64,000 bases of DNA from Gordius sp. MW1 (lineage: Eukaryota > Nematomorpha > Gordioida > Gordea > Gordiidae). The notes under the pieces were generated by a model. The model had not been told where the DNA came from and searched no databases. It saw nothing but the letters and a program-made list of their open reading frames with translations. The translations under genes were made by a program, and so were the position numbers. The stretch spans positions 9,260,413-9,324,412 of the forward strand of contig OZ038533.1 of NCBI GenBank assembly GCA_964036665.1. Reading direction: 5' to 3'. Shown piece after piece: positions 37,258 to 50,830 of this stretch (its first letter is position 1; each line of letters begins with the position of its first letter).

Positions 37258-40200
37258 AAAAATAAATATTTTTACCTCAAAATTTTTCACATATTTTTCT
37301 TTCAACCGTATGCATCCGATGAAAGTTGTCGTTTTCAGACGTGGTTTCGATGATAAAAAGTAAAAATTTATCAGAATCTGAAAACTATTACTTTGAAATC
37401 ATGATCGCATAGTGCATTTTTGAAAAATTAAGCACTCACGTTGCGATACAACAAACTAATCGCAACAATAAAACGTTGTCTTTTGTCAAAATGTTAGTTC
37501 TCGCAGCTTAAAACCTCTTTTCGGAAGTCAATCGAGGATAATAGGATTCTCAAATTATCTTACTTTTATATATTTTTTCATGCTCTTTCACATAGAATCG
37601 AAAAAAATAAATATTTTTACCTCAAAATTTTTCACATATTTTTCTTTCAACCGTATGCATCCGATGAAAGTTGTCGTTTTCAGACGTGGTTTCGATGATA
37701 AAAAGTAAAAATTTATCAGAATCAGAAAACTATTACTTTGAAATCATGATCGCATAGAGCCATTTTCAAAAATTAAGCACTCACGTTGCGATACAACAAA
37801 CTAATCGCAACAAACGTTGTCTTTTGTCAAAATGTTAGTTCTCGCAGCTTAAAACCTCTTTTCGAAAGTCAATCGAGGATAATAGGATTCTCAAATTATC
37901 TTACTTTTATATATTTTTTCATGCTCTTTCACATAGAATCGAAAAAAATAAATATTTTTACCTCAAAATTTTTCACATATTTTTCTTTCAACCGTATGCA
38001 TCCGATGAAAGTTGTCGTTTTCAGACGTGGTTTCGATGATAAAAAGTAAAAATTTATCAGAATAAGAAAACTATTACTTTGAAATCATGATCGCATAGTG
38101 CATTTTCAAAAATTAAGCACTCACGTTGCGATACAACAAACTAATCGCAACAATAAAACGTTGTCTTTTATCAAAATGATAGCTCTCGCAGCTTAAAACC
38201 TCTTTTCGGAAGTCAATCGAGGATAATAGGATTCTCAAATTCGCTTACTTTTATATATTTTTTCATGCTCTTTCACATAGAATCGAAAAAAATAAATATT
38301 TTTACCTCAAAATTTTTTACATATTTTTCTTTCAACCGTATGCATCCGATGAAAGTTGTCGTTTTCAGACGTGGTTTCGATGATAAAAAGTAAAAATTTA
38401 TCAGAATCTGAAAACTATTACTTTGAAATCATGATCGCATAGTGCATTTTTGAAAAATTAAGCACTCACGTTGCGATACAACAAATTAATCGCAACAATA
38501 AAACGTTGTCTTTTGTCAAAATGTTAGTTCTCGCAGCTTAAAACCTCTTCGGAAGTCAATCGAGGATAATAGGATTCTCAAATTATCTTACTTTTATATA
38601 TTTTTTCATGCTCTTTCACATAGAATCGAAAAAAATAAATATTTTTACCTCAAAATTTTTCACATATTTTTCTTTCAACCGTATGCATCCGATGAAAGTT
38701 GTCGTTTTCAGACGTGGTTTCGATGATAAAAAGTAAAAATTTATCAGAATCAGAAAACTATTACTTTGAAATCATGATCGCATAGTGCATTTTCAAAAAT
38801 TAAGCACTCACGTTGCGATACAACAAACTAATCGCAACAATAAAACGTTGTCTTTTGTCAAAATGTTAGTTCTCGCAGCTTAAAACCTCTTTTCGGAAGT
38901 CAATCGAGGATAATAGGATTCTCAAATTCGCTTACTTTTATATATTTTTTTATGCTCTTTCACATAGAATCGAAAAAAATAAATATTTTTACCTCAAAAT
39001 TTTTTACATATTTTTCTTTCAACCGTATGCATCCGATGAAAGTTGTCGTTTTCAGACGTGGTTTCGATGATAAAAAGTAAAATTTTATCAGAATCAGAAA
39101 ACTATTACTTTGAAATCATGATCGCATAGTGCATTTTCAAAAATTAAGCACTCACGTTGCGATACAACAAACTAATCGCAACAATAAAACGTTGTCTTTT
39201 GTCAAAATGATAGTTCTCGCAGCTTAAAACCTCTTTTCGGAAGTCAATCGAGGATAATAGGATTCTCAAATTCGCTTGCTTTTATATATTTTTTCATGCT
39301 ATTTCACATAGAATCGAAAAAAATAAATATTTTTACCTCAAAATTTTTCACATATTTTTCTTTGAACCGTATTCATCCGATGAAAGTTGTCGTTTTCAGA
39401 CGTGGTTTCGATGATAAAAAGTAAAAATTTATCAGAATCTGAAAACTATTACTTTGAAATCATGATCGCATAGAGCCATTTTCAAAAATTAAGCACTCAC
39501 GTTGCGATACAACAAACTAATCGCAACAAACGTTGTCTTTTGTCAAAATGATAGTTCTCGCAGCTTAAAACCTCTTTTCGGAAGTCAATCGAGGATAATA
39601 GGATTCTCAAATTATCTTACTTTTATATATTTTTTCATGCTCTTTCACATAGAATCGAAAAAAATAAATATTTTTACCTCAAAATTTTTTACATATTTTT
39701 CTTTCAACCGTATGCATCCGATGAAAGTTGTCGTTTTCAGACGTGGTTTCGATGATAAAAAGTAAAAATTTATCAGAATCTGAAAACTATTACTTTGAAA
39801 TCATGATCGCATAGTGCCTTTTTAAAAAATTAAGCACTCACGTTGCGATACAACAAACTAATCGCAACAATAAAACGCTGTCTTTTGTCAAAATGATAGT
39901 TCTCGCAGCTTAAAACCTCTTTTCGGAAGTCAATCGAGGATAATAGGATTCTCAAATTCGCTTATTTTTATATATTTTTTCATGCTCTTTCACATAGAAT
40001 CGAAAAAAATAAATATTTTTACCTCAAAATTTTTCACATATTTTTCTTTCAACCGTATGCATCCGATGAAAGTTGTCGTTTTCAGACGTGGTTTCGATGA
40101 TAAAAAGTAAAAATTTATCAGAATCAGAAAACTATTACTTTGAAATCATGATCGCATAGTGCATTTTCAAAAATTAAGCACTCACGTTGCGATACAACAA

Positions 40201-42402
40201 ACTAATCGCAACAATAAAACGTTTTCTTTTGTCAAAATGTTAGTTCTCGCAGCTTAAAACCTCTTTTCGGAAGTCAATCGAGGATAATAGGATTCTCAAA
40301 TTCGCTTACTTTTATATATTTTTTCATGCTCTTTCACATAGAATCGAAAAAAATAAATATTTTTACCTCAAAATTTTTTACATATTTTTCTTTCAACCGT
40401 ATGCATCCGATGAAAGTTGTCGTTTTCAGACGTGGTTTCGATGATAAAAAGTAAAAATTTATCAGAATCAGAAAACTATTACTTTGAAATCATGATCGCA
40501 TAGTGCATTTTCAAAAATTAAGCACTCACGTTGCGATACAACAAACTAATCGCAACAATAAAACGTTGTCTTTTGTCAAAATGATAGTTCTCGCAGCTTA
40601 AAACCTCTTTTCGGAAGTCAATCGAGGATAATAGGATTCTCAAATTCGCTTACTTTTATATATTTTTTCATGCTCTTTCACATAGAATCGAAAAAAATAA
40701 ATATTTTTACCTCAAAATTTTTCACATATTTTTCTTTGAACCGTATTCATCCGATGAAAGTTGTCGTTTTCAGACGTGGTTTCGATGATAAAAAGTAAAA
40801 ATTTATCAGAATCTGAAAACTATTACTTTGAAATCATGATCGCATAGAGCCATTTTCAAAAATTAAGCACTCACGTTGCGATACAACAAACTAATCGCAA
40901 CAAACGTTGTCTTTTGTCAAAATGATAGTTCTCGCAGCTTAAAACCTCTTTTCGGAAGTCAATCGAGGATAATAGGATTCTCAAATTATCTTACTTTTAT
41001 ATATTTTTTCATGCTCTTTCACATAGAATCGAAAAAAATAAATATTTTTACCTCAAAATTTTTTACATATTTTTCTTTCAACCGTATGCATCCGATGAAA
41101 GTTGTCGTTTTCAGACGTGGTTTCGATGATAAAAAGTAAAAATTTATCAGAATCTGAAAACTATTACTTTGAAATCATGATCGCATAGTGCCTTTTTAAA
41201 AAATTAAGCACTCACGTTGCGATACAACAAACTAATCGCAACAATAAAACGCTGTCTTTTGTCAAAATGATAGTTCTCGCAGCTTAAAACCTCTTTTCGG
41301 AAGTCAATCGAGGATAATAGGATTCTCAAATTCGCTTATTTTTATATATTTTTTCATGCTCTTTCACATAGAATCGAAAAAAATAAATATTTTTACCTCA
41401 AAATTTTTCACATATTTTTCTTTCAACCGTATGCATCCGATGAAAGTTGTCGTTTTCAGACGTGGTTTCGATGATAAAAAGTAAAAATTTATCAGAATCA
41501 GAAAACTATTACTTTGAAATCATGATCGCATAATGCATTTTTGAAAAATTAAGCACTCACGTTGCGATACAACAAACATAAAACGTTGTCTTTTGTCAAA
41601 ATGATAGTTCTCGCAGCTTAAAACCTCTTTTCGGAAGTCAATCGAGGATAATAGGATTCTCAAATTGGCTTACTTTTATATATTTTTTCATGCTCTATCA
41701 CATAGAATTGAAAAAAATAAATATTTTTACCTCAAAATTTTTCACATATTTTTCTTTGAACCGTATTCATCCGATGAAAGTTGTCGTTTTCAGACGTGGT
41801 TTCGATGATAAAAAGTAAAAATTTATCAGAATCAGAAAACTATTACTTTGAAATCATGATCGCATAGTGCATTTTTGAAAAATTAAGCACTCACGTTGCG
41901 ATACAACAAACTAATAGCAACAATAAAACGTTGTCTTTTGTCAAAATGATAGTTCTCGCAGCTTAAAACCTCTTTTCGGAAGTCAATCGAGGATAATAGG
42001 ATTCTCAAATTGGCTTACTTTTATATATTTTTTCATGCTCTTTCACATAGAATTGAAAAAAATAAATATTTTTACCTCAAAATTTTTCACATATTTTTCT
42101 TTGAACCGTATTCATCCGATGAAAGTTGTCGTTTTCAGACGTGGTTTCGATGATAAAAAGTCAAAATTTATCAGAATCAGAAAACTATTACTTTGAAATC
42201 ATGATCGCATAGTGCATTTTTGAAAAATTAAGCACTCACGTTGCGATACAACAAACTAATAGCAACAATAAAACGTTGTCTTTTGTCAAAATGATAGTTC
42301 TCGCAGCTTAAAACCTCTTTTCGGAAGTCAATCGAGGATAATAGGATTCTCAAATTGGCTTACTTTTATATATTTTTTTATGCTCTTTCACATAGAATTG
42401 AA
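37258..42402 (+). repeat. 15-monomer HOR block, copy 1 (5,145 bp)
   Basis: This block is repeated immediately downstream at 42403-47547, and the match continues about 37 bp further (to about 42440 and 47585). Shared private tags include AATAAGAAAAC (about 38060), TTTTATCAAAATGATAGCTC (about 38166), CAAATTAATCGC (about 38482), the 2-bp loss CCTCTTCGG (about 38545), AAAATTTTATC (about 39078), CGCTTGC with CATGCTATTTC (about 39273-39303), ACGTTTTC (about 40219) and an 11-bp loss at about 41577. I found no difference between the copies in the lines compared. It contains two M-N pairs 1,374 bp apart. Confidence 0.9.
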
Positions 42403-45400
42403 AAAAATAAATATTTTTACCTCAAAATTTTTCACATATTTTTCTTTCAACCGTATGCATCCGATGAAAGTTGTCGTTTTCAGACGTGGTTTCGATGATA
42501 AAAAGTAAAAATTTATCAGAATCTGAAAACTATTACTTTGAAATCATGATCGCATAGTGCATTTTTGAAAAATTAAGCACTCACGTTGCGATACAACAAA
42601 CTAATCGCAACAATAAAACGTTGTCTTTTGTCAAAATGTTAGTTCTCGCAGCTTAAAACCTCTTTTCGGAAGTCAATCGAGGATAATAGGATTCTCAAAT
42701 TATCTTACTTTTATATATTTTTTCATGCTCTTTCACATAGAATCGAAAAAAATAAATATTTTTACCTCAAAATTTTTCACATATTTTTCTTTCAACCGTA
42801 TGCATCCGATGAAAGTTGTCGTTTTCAGACGTGGTTTCGATGATAAAAAGTAAAAATTTATCAGAATCAGAAAACTATTACTTTGAAATCATGATCGCAT
42901 AGAGCCATTTTCAAAAATTAAGCACTCACGTTGCGATACAACAAACTAATCGCAACAAACGTTGTCTTTTGTCAAAATGTTAGTTCTCGCAGCTTAAAAC
43001 CTCTTTTCGAAAGTCAATCGAGGATAATAGGATTCTCAAATTATCTTACTTTTATATATTTTTTCATGCTCTTTCACATAGAATCGAAAAAAATAAATAT
43101 TTTTACCTCAAAATTTTTCACATATTTTTCTTTCAACCGTATGCATCCGATGAAAGTTGTCGTTTTCAGACGTGGTTTCGATGATAAAAAGTAAAAATTT
43201 ATCAGAATAAGAAAACTATTACTTTGAAATCATGATCGCATAGTGCATTTTCAAAAATTAAGCACTCACGTTGCGATACAACAAACTAATCGCAACAATA
43301 AAACGTTGTCTTTTATCAAAATGATAGCTCTCGCAGCTTAAAACCTCTTTTCGGAAGTCAATCGAGGATAATAGGATTCTCAAATTCGCTTACTTTTATA
43401 TATTTTTTCATGCTCTTTCACATAGAATCGAAAAAAATAAATATTTTTACCTCAAAATTTTTTACATATTTTTCTTTCAACCGTATGCATCCGATGAAAG
43501 TTGTCGTTTTCAGACGTGGTTTCGATGATAAAAAGTAAAAATTTATCAGAATCTGAAAACTATTACTTTGAAATCATGATCGCATAGTGCATTTTTGAAA
43601 AATTAAGCACTCACGTTGCGATACAACAAATTAATCGCAACAATAAAACGTTGTCTTTTGTCAAAATGTTAGTTCTCGCAGCTTAAAACCTCTTCGGAAG
43701 TCAATCGAGGATAATAGGATTCTCAAATTATCTTACTTTTATATATTTTTTCATGCTCTTTCACATAGAATCGAAAAAAATAAATATTTTTACCTCAAAA
43801 TTTTTCACATATTTTTCTTTCAACCGTATGCATCCGATGAAAGTTGTCGTTTTCAGACGTGGTTTCGATGATAAAAAGTAAAAATTTATCAGAATCAGAA
43901 AACTATTACTTTGAAATCATGATCGCATAGTGCATTTTCAAAAATTAAGCACTCACGTTGCGATACAACAAACTAATCGCAACAATAAAACGTTGTCTTT
44001 TGTCAAAATGTTAGTTCTCGCAGCTTAAAACCTCTTTTCGGAAGTCAATCGAGGATAATAGGATTCTCAAATTCGCTTACTTTTATATATTTTTTTATGC
44101 TCTTTCACATAGAATCGAAAAAAATAAATATTTTTACCTCAAAATTTTTTACATATTTTTCTTTCAACCGTATGCATCCGATGAAAGTTGTCGTTTTCAG
44201 ACGTGGTTTCGATGATAAAAAGTAAAATTTTATCAGAATCAGAAAACTATTACTTTGAAATCATGATCGCATAGTGCATTTTCAAAAATTAAGCACTCAC
44301 GTTGCGATACAACAAACTAATCGCAACAATAAAACGTTGTCTTTTGTCAAAATGATAGTTCTCGCAGCTTAAAACCTCTTTTCGGAAGTCAATCGAGGAT
44401 AATAGGATTCTCAAATTCGCTTGCTTTTATATATTTTTTCATGCTATTTCACATAGAATCGAAAAAAATAAATATTTTTACCTCAAAATTTTTCACATAT
44501 TTTTCTTTGAACCGTATTCATCCGATGAAAGTTGTCGTTTTCAGACGTGGTTTCGATGATAAAAAGTAAAAATTTATCAGAATCTGAAAACTATTACTTT
44601 GAAATCATGATCGCATAGAGCCATTTTCAAAAATTAAGCACTCACGTTGCGATACAACAAACTAATCGCAACAAACGTTGTCTTTTGTCAAAATGATAGT
44701 TCTCGCAGCTTAAAACCTCTTTTCGGAAGTCAATCGAGGATAATAGGATTCTCAAATTATCTTACTTTTATATATTTTTTCATGCTCTTTCACATAGAAT
44801 CGAAAAAAATAAATATTTTTACCTCAAAATTTTTTACATATTTTTCTTTCAACCGTATGCATCCGATGAAAGTTGTCGTTTTCAGACGTGGTTTCGATGA
44901 TAAAAAGTAAAAATTTATCAGAATCTGAAAACTATTACTTTGAAATCATGATCGCATAGTGCCTTTTTAAAAAATTAAGCACTCACGTTGCGATACAACA
45001 AACTAATCGCAACAATAAAACGCTGTCTTTTGTCAAAATGATAGTTCTCGCAGCTTAAAACCTCTTTTCGGAAGTCAATCGAGGATAATAGGATTCTCAA
45101 ATTCGCTTATTTTTATATATTTTTTCATGCTCTTTCACATAGAATCGAAAAAAATAAATATTTTTACCTCAAAATTTTTCACATATTTTTCTTTCAACCG
45201 TATGCATCCGATGAAAGTTGTCGTTTTCAGACGTGGTTTCGATGATAAAAAGTAAAAATTTATCAGAATCAGAAAACTATTACTTTGAAATCATGATCGC
45301 ATAGTGCATTTTCAAAAATTAAGCACTCACGTTGCGATACAACAAACTAATCGCAACAATAAAACGTTTTCTTTTGTCAAAATGTTAGTTCTCGCAGCTT

Positions 45401-47547
45401 AAAACCTCTTTTCGGAAGTCAATCGAGGATAATAGGATTCTCAAATTCGCTTACTTTTATATATTTTTTCATGCTCTTTCACATAGAATCGAAAAAAATA
45501 AATATTTTTACCTCAAAATTTTTTACATATTTTTCTTTCAACCGTATGCATCCGATGAAAGTTGTCGTTTTCAGACGTGGTTTCGATGATAAAAAGTAAA
45601 AATTTATCAGAATCAGAAAACTATTACTTTGAAATCATGATCGCATAGTGCATTTTCAAAAATTAAGCACTCACGTTGCGATACAACAAACTAATCGCAA
45701 CAATAAAACGTTGTCTTTTGTCAAAATGATAGTTCTCGCAGCTTAAAACCTCTTTTCGGAAGTCAATCGAGGATAATAGGATTCTCAAATTCGCTTACTT
45801 TTATATATTTTTTCATGCTCTTTCACATAGAATCGAAAAAAATAAATATTTTTACCTCAAAATTTTTCACATATTTTTCTTTGAACCGTATTCATCCGAT
45901 GAAAGTTGTCGTTTTCAGACGTGGTTTCGATGATAAAAAGTAAAAATTTATCAGAATCTGAAAACTATTACTTTGAAATCATGATCGCATAGAGCCATTT
46001 TCAAAAATTAAGCACTCACGTTGCGATACAACAAACTAATCGCAACAAACGTTGTCTTTTGTCAAAATGATAGTTCTCGCAGCTTAAAACCTCTTTTCGG
46101 AAGTCAATCGAGGATAATAGGATTCTCAAATTATCTTACTTTTATATATTTTTTCATGCTCTTTCACATAGAATCGAAAAAAATAAATATTTTTACCTCA
46201 AAATTTTTTACATATTTTTCTTTCAACCGTATGCATCCGATGAAAGTTGTCGTTTTCAGACGTGGTTTCGATGATAAAAAGTAAAAATTTATCAGAATCT
46301 GAAAACTATTACTTTGAAATCATGATCGCATAGTGCCTTTTTAAAAAATTAAGCACTCACGTTGCGATACAACAAACTAATCGCAACAATAAAACGCTGT
46401 CTTTTGTCAAAATGATAGTTCTCGCAGCTTAAAACCTCTTTTCGGAAGTCAATCGAGGATAATAGGATTCTCAAATTCGCTTATTTTTATATATTTTTTC
46501 ATGCTCTTTCACATAGAATCGAAAAAAATAAATATTTTTACCTCAAAATTTTTCACATATTTTTCTTTCAACCGTATGCATCCGATGAAAGTTGTCGTTT
46601 TCAGACGTGGTTTCGATGATAAAAAGTAAAAATTTATCAGAATCAGAAAACTATTACTTTGAAATCATGATCGCATAATGCATTTTTGAAAAATTAAGCA
46701 CTCACGTTGCGATACAACAAACATAAAACGTTGTCTTTTGTCAAAATGATAGTTCTCGCAGCTTAAAACCTCTTTTCGGAAGTCAATCGAGGATAATAGG
46801 ATTCTCAAATTGGCTTACTTTTATATATTTTTTCATGCTCTATCACATAGAATTGAAAAAAATAAATATTTTTACCTCAAAATTTTTCACATATTTTTCT
46901 TTGAACCGTATTCATCCGATGAAAGTTGTCGTTTTCAGACGTGGTTTCGATGATAAAAAGTAAAAATTTATCAGAATCAGAAAACTATTACTTTGAAATC
47001 ATGATCGCATAGTGCATTTTTGAAAAATTAAGCACTCACGTTGCGATACAACAAACTAATAGCAACAATAAAACGTTGTCTTTTGTCAAAATGATAGTTC
47101 TCGCAGCTTAAAACCTCTTTTCGGAAGTCAATCGAGGATAATAGGATTCTCAAATTGGCTTACTTTTATATATTTTTTCATGCTCTTTCACATAGAATTG
47201 AAAAAAATAAATATTTTTACCTCAAAATTTTTCACATATTTTTCTTTGAACCGTATTCATCCGATGAAAGTTGTCGTTTTCAGACGTGGTTTCGATGATA
47301 AAAAGTCAAAATTTATCAGAATCAGAAAACTATTACTTTGAAATCATGATCGCATAGTGCATTTTTGAAAAATTAAGCACTCACGTTGCGATACAACAAA
47401 CTAATAGCAACAATAAAACGTTGTCTTTTGTCAAAATGATAGTTCTCGCAGCTTAAAACCTCTTTTCGGAAGTCAATCGAGGATAATAGGATTCTCAAAT
47501 TGGCTTACTTTTATATATTTTTTTATGCTCTTTCACATAGAATTGAA
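42403..47547 (+). repeat. 15-monomer HOR block, copy 2 (5,145 bp)
   Basis: This is a tandem copy of 37258-42402 at an exact 5,145-bp offset, with the same indels and private substitutions (for example CCTCTTCGG near 43690, ACGTTTTC near 45364, CATGCTCTATC near 46838 and AGTCAAAATTTATC near 47306). The left limit is where 37201-37255 (CGCTT, TCATG, ATCG) differs from 42346-42400 (GGCTT, TTATG, ATTG). The right limit is where TTTCAACCGTATGC changes to TTTGAACCGTATTC. The identity suggests a very recent duplication or an assembly duplication. Confidence 0.9.
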
Positions 47548-48438
47548 AAAAATAAATATTTTTACCTCAAAATTTTTCACATATTTTTCTTTGAACCGTA
47601 TTCATCCGATGAAAGTTGTCGTTTTCAGACGTGGTTTCGATGATAAAAAGTAAAAATTTATCAGAATCTGAAAACTATTACTTTGAAATCATGATCGCAT
47701 AGAGCCATTTTCAAAAATTAAGCACTCACGTTGCGATACAACAAACTAATCGCAACAAACGTTGTCTTTTGTCAAAATGATAGTTCTCGCAGCTTAAAAC
47801 CTCTTTTCGGAAGTCAATCGAGGATAATAGGATTCTCAAATTATCTTACTTTTATATATTTTTTCATGCTCTTTCACATATTATCAAAAAAAATAAATAT
47901 TTTTACCTCAAAATTTTTCACATATTTTTCTTTGAACCGTATTCATCCGATGAAAGTTGTCGTTTTCAGACGTGGTTTCGATGATAAAAAGTAAAATTTT
48001 ATCAGAATCAGAAAACTATTACTTTGAAATCATGATCGCATAGTGCATTTTCAAAAATTAAGCACTCACGTTGCGATACAACAAACTAATCGCAACAATA
48101 AAACGTTGTCTTTTGTCAAAATGTTAGTTCTCGCAGCTTAAAACCTCTTTTCGGAAGTCAATCGAGGATAATAGGATTCTCAAATTATCTTACTTTTATA
48201 TATTTTTTCATGCTCTTTCACATATTATCAAAAAAAATAAATATTTTTACCTCAAAATTTTTCACATATTTTTCTTTGAACCGTATTCATCCGATGAAAG
48301 TTGTCGTTTTCAGACGTGGTTTGAATGATAAAAAGTAAAAATTTATCAGAATCAGAAAACTATTACTTTGAAATGATCGCATAATGCATTTTTGAAAAAT
48401 TAAGCACTCACGTTGCGATACAACAAACTAATCGCAAC
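46492..48438 (+). repeat. Duplicated segment, copy 1 (offset 2,392 bp)
   Basis: This segment overlaps the end of the 5,145-bp block and matches 48884-50830. Shared tags are the 11-bp loss CAACAAACATAAAACG (about 46715), CATGCTCTATC, ATAGCAAC, AGTCAAAATTTATC, CATATTATCAAAAAA (about 47876), AAAATTTTATC, GTTTGAATGAT (about 48320) and the 3-bp loss TTTGAAATGATCGC (about 48369). On the right the match ends where this copy has CAACAAACG and the other has CAACAATAAAACG. Confidence 0.85.
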
Positions 48439-48883
48439 AAACGTTGTCTTTTGTCAAAATGATAGTTCTCGCAGCTTAAAACCTCTTTTCGGAAGTCAAT
48501 CGAGGATAATAGGATTCTCAAATTGGCTTACTTTTATATATTTTTTCATGCTCTATCACATAGAATTGAAAAAAATAAATATTTTTACCTCAAAATTTTT
48601 CACATATTTTTCTTTGAACCGTATTCATCCGATGAAAGTTGTCGTTTTCAGACGTGGTTTCGATGATAAAAAGTAAAAATTTATCAGAATCAGAAAACTA
48701 TTACTTTGAAATCATGATCGCATAGAGCCATTTTCAAAAATTAAGCACTCACGTTGCGATACAACAAACTAATCGCAACAACAAAACGTTGTCTTTTGTC
48801 AAAATGATAGTTCTCGCAGCTTAAAACCTCTTTTCGGAAGTCAATCGAGGATAATAGGATTCTCAAATTGGCTTACTTTTATA
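48439..48883 (+). repeat. Non-matching spacer inside the 2,392-bp period
   Basis: This holds one unit starting at about 48457 (GGCTT, CATGCTCTATC, TTTGAACC, CGATGATAAA, AGAGCC, private AACAACAAAACG near 48777) and the left part of the next. Because the identical stretch is 1,947 bp while the period is 2,392 bp, this 445-bp piece has been exchanged or inserted since the duplication. Confidence 0.7.
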
Positions 48884-50830
48884 TATTTTTTCATGCTCTT
48901 TCACATAGAATCGAAAAAAATAAATATTTTTACCTCAAAATTTTTCACATATTTTTCTTTCAACCGTATGCATCCGATGAAAGTTGTCGTTTTCAGACGT
49001 GGTTTCGATGATAAAAAGTAAAAATTTATCAGAATCAGAAAACTATTACTTTGAAATCATGATCGCATAATGCATTTTTGAAAAATTAAGCACTCACGTT
49101 GCGATACAACAAACATAAAACGTTGTCTTTTGTCAAAATGATAGTTCTCGCAGCTTAAAACCTCTTTTCGGAAGTCAATCGAGGATAATAGGATTCTCAA
49201 ATTGGCTTACTTTTATATATTTTTTCATGCTCTATCACATAGAATTGAAAAAAATAAATATTTTTACCTCAAAATTTTTCACATATTTTTCTTTGAACCG
49301 TATTCATCCGATGAAAGTTGTCGTTTTCAGACGTGGTTTCGATGATAAAAAGTAAAAATTTATCAGAATCAGAAAACTATTACTTTGAAATCATGATCGC
49401 ATAGTGCATTTTTGAAAAATTAAGCACTCACGTTGCGATACAACAAACTAATAGCAACAATAAAACGTTGTCTTTTGTCAAAATGATAGTTCTCGCAGCT
49501 TAAAACCTCTTTTCGGAAGTCAATCGAGGATAATAGGATTCTCAAATTGGCTTACTTTTATATATTTTTTCATGCTCTTTCACATAGAATTGAAAAAAAT
49601 AAATATTTTTACCTCAAAATTTTTCACATATTTTTCTTTGAACCGTATTCATCCGATGAAAGTTGTCGTTTTCAGACGTGGTTTCGATGATAAAAAGTCA
49701 AAATTTATCAGAATCAGAAAACTATTACTTTGAAATCATGATCGCATAGTGCATTTTTGAAAAATTAAGCACTCACGTTGCGATACAACAAACTAATAGC
49801 AACAATAAAACGTTGTCTTTTGTCAAAATGATAGTTCTCGCAGCTTAAAACCTCTTTTCGGAAGTCAATCGAGGATAATAGGATTCTCAAATTGGCTTAC
49901 TTTTATATATTTTTTTATGCTCTTTCACATAGAATTGAAAAAAATAAATATTTTTACCTCAAAATTTTTCACATATTTTTCTTTGAACCGTATTCATCCG
50001 ATGAAAGTTGTCGTTTTCAGACGTGGTTTCGATGATAAAAAGTAAAAATTTATCAGAATCTGAAAACTATTACTTTGAAATCATGATCGCATAGAGCCAT
50101 TTTCAAAAATTAAGCACTCACGTTGCGATACAACAAACTAATCGCAACAAACGTTGTCTTTTGTCAAAATGATAGTTCTCGCAGCTTAAAACCTCTTTTC
50201 GGAAGTCAATCGAGGATAATAGGATTCTCAAATTATCTTACTTTTATATATTTTTTCATGCTCTTTCACATATTATCAAAAAAAATAAATATTTTTACCT
50301 CAAAATTTTTCACATATTTTTCTTTGAACCGTATTCATCCGATGAAAGTTGTCGTTTTCAGACGTGGTTTCGATGATAAAAAGTAAAATTTTATCAGAAT
50401 CAGAAAACTATTACTTTGAAATCATGATCGCATAGTGCATTTTCAAAAATTAAGCACTCACGTTGCGATACAACAAACTAATCGCAACAATAAAACGTTG
50501 TCTTTTGTCAAAATGTTAGTTCTCGCAGCTTAAAACCTCTTTTCGGAAGTCAATCGAGGATAATAGGATTCTCAAATTATCTTACTTTTATATATTTTTT
50601 CATGCTCTTTCACATATTATCAAAAAAAATAAATATTTTTACCTCAAAATTTTTCACATATTTTTCTTTGAACCGTATTCATCCGATGAAAGTTGTCGTT
50701 TTCAGACGTGGTTTGAATGATAAAAAGTAAAAATTTATCAGAATCAGAAAACTATTACTTTGAAATGATCGCATAATGCATTTTTGAAAAATTAAGCACT
50801 CACGTTGCGATACAACAAACTAATCGCAAC
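48884..50830 (+). repeat. Duplicated segment, copy 2 (offset 2,392 bp)
   Basis: This is the second copy of 46492-48438. The 11-bp loss (about 49108), CATATTATCAAAAAA (about 50268 and 50612), AAAATTTTATC (about 50385), GTTTGAATGAT (about 50712) and TTTGAAATGATCGC (about 50760) all recur. Its first 1 kb is the third copy of the 41.35-42.4 kb segment. Confidence 0.85.
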
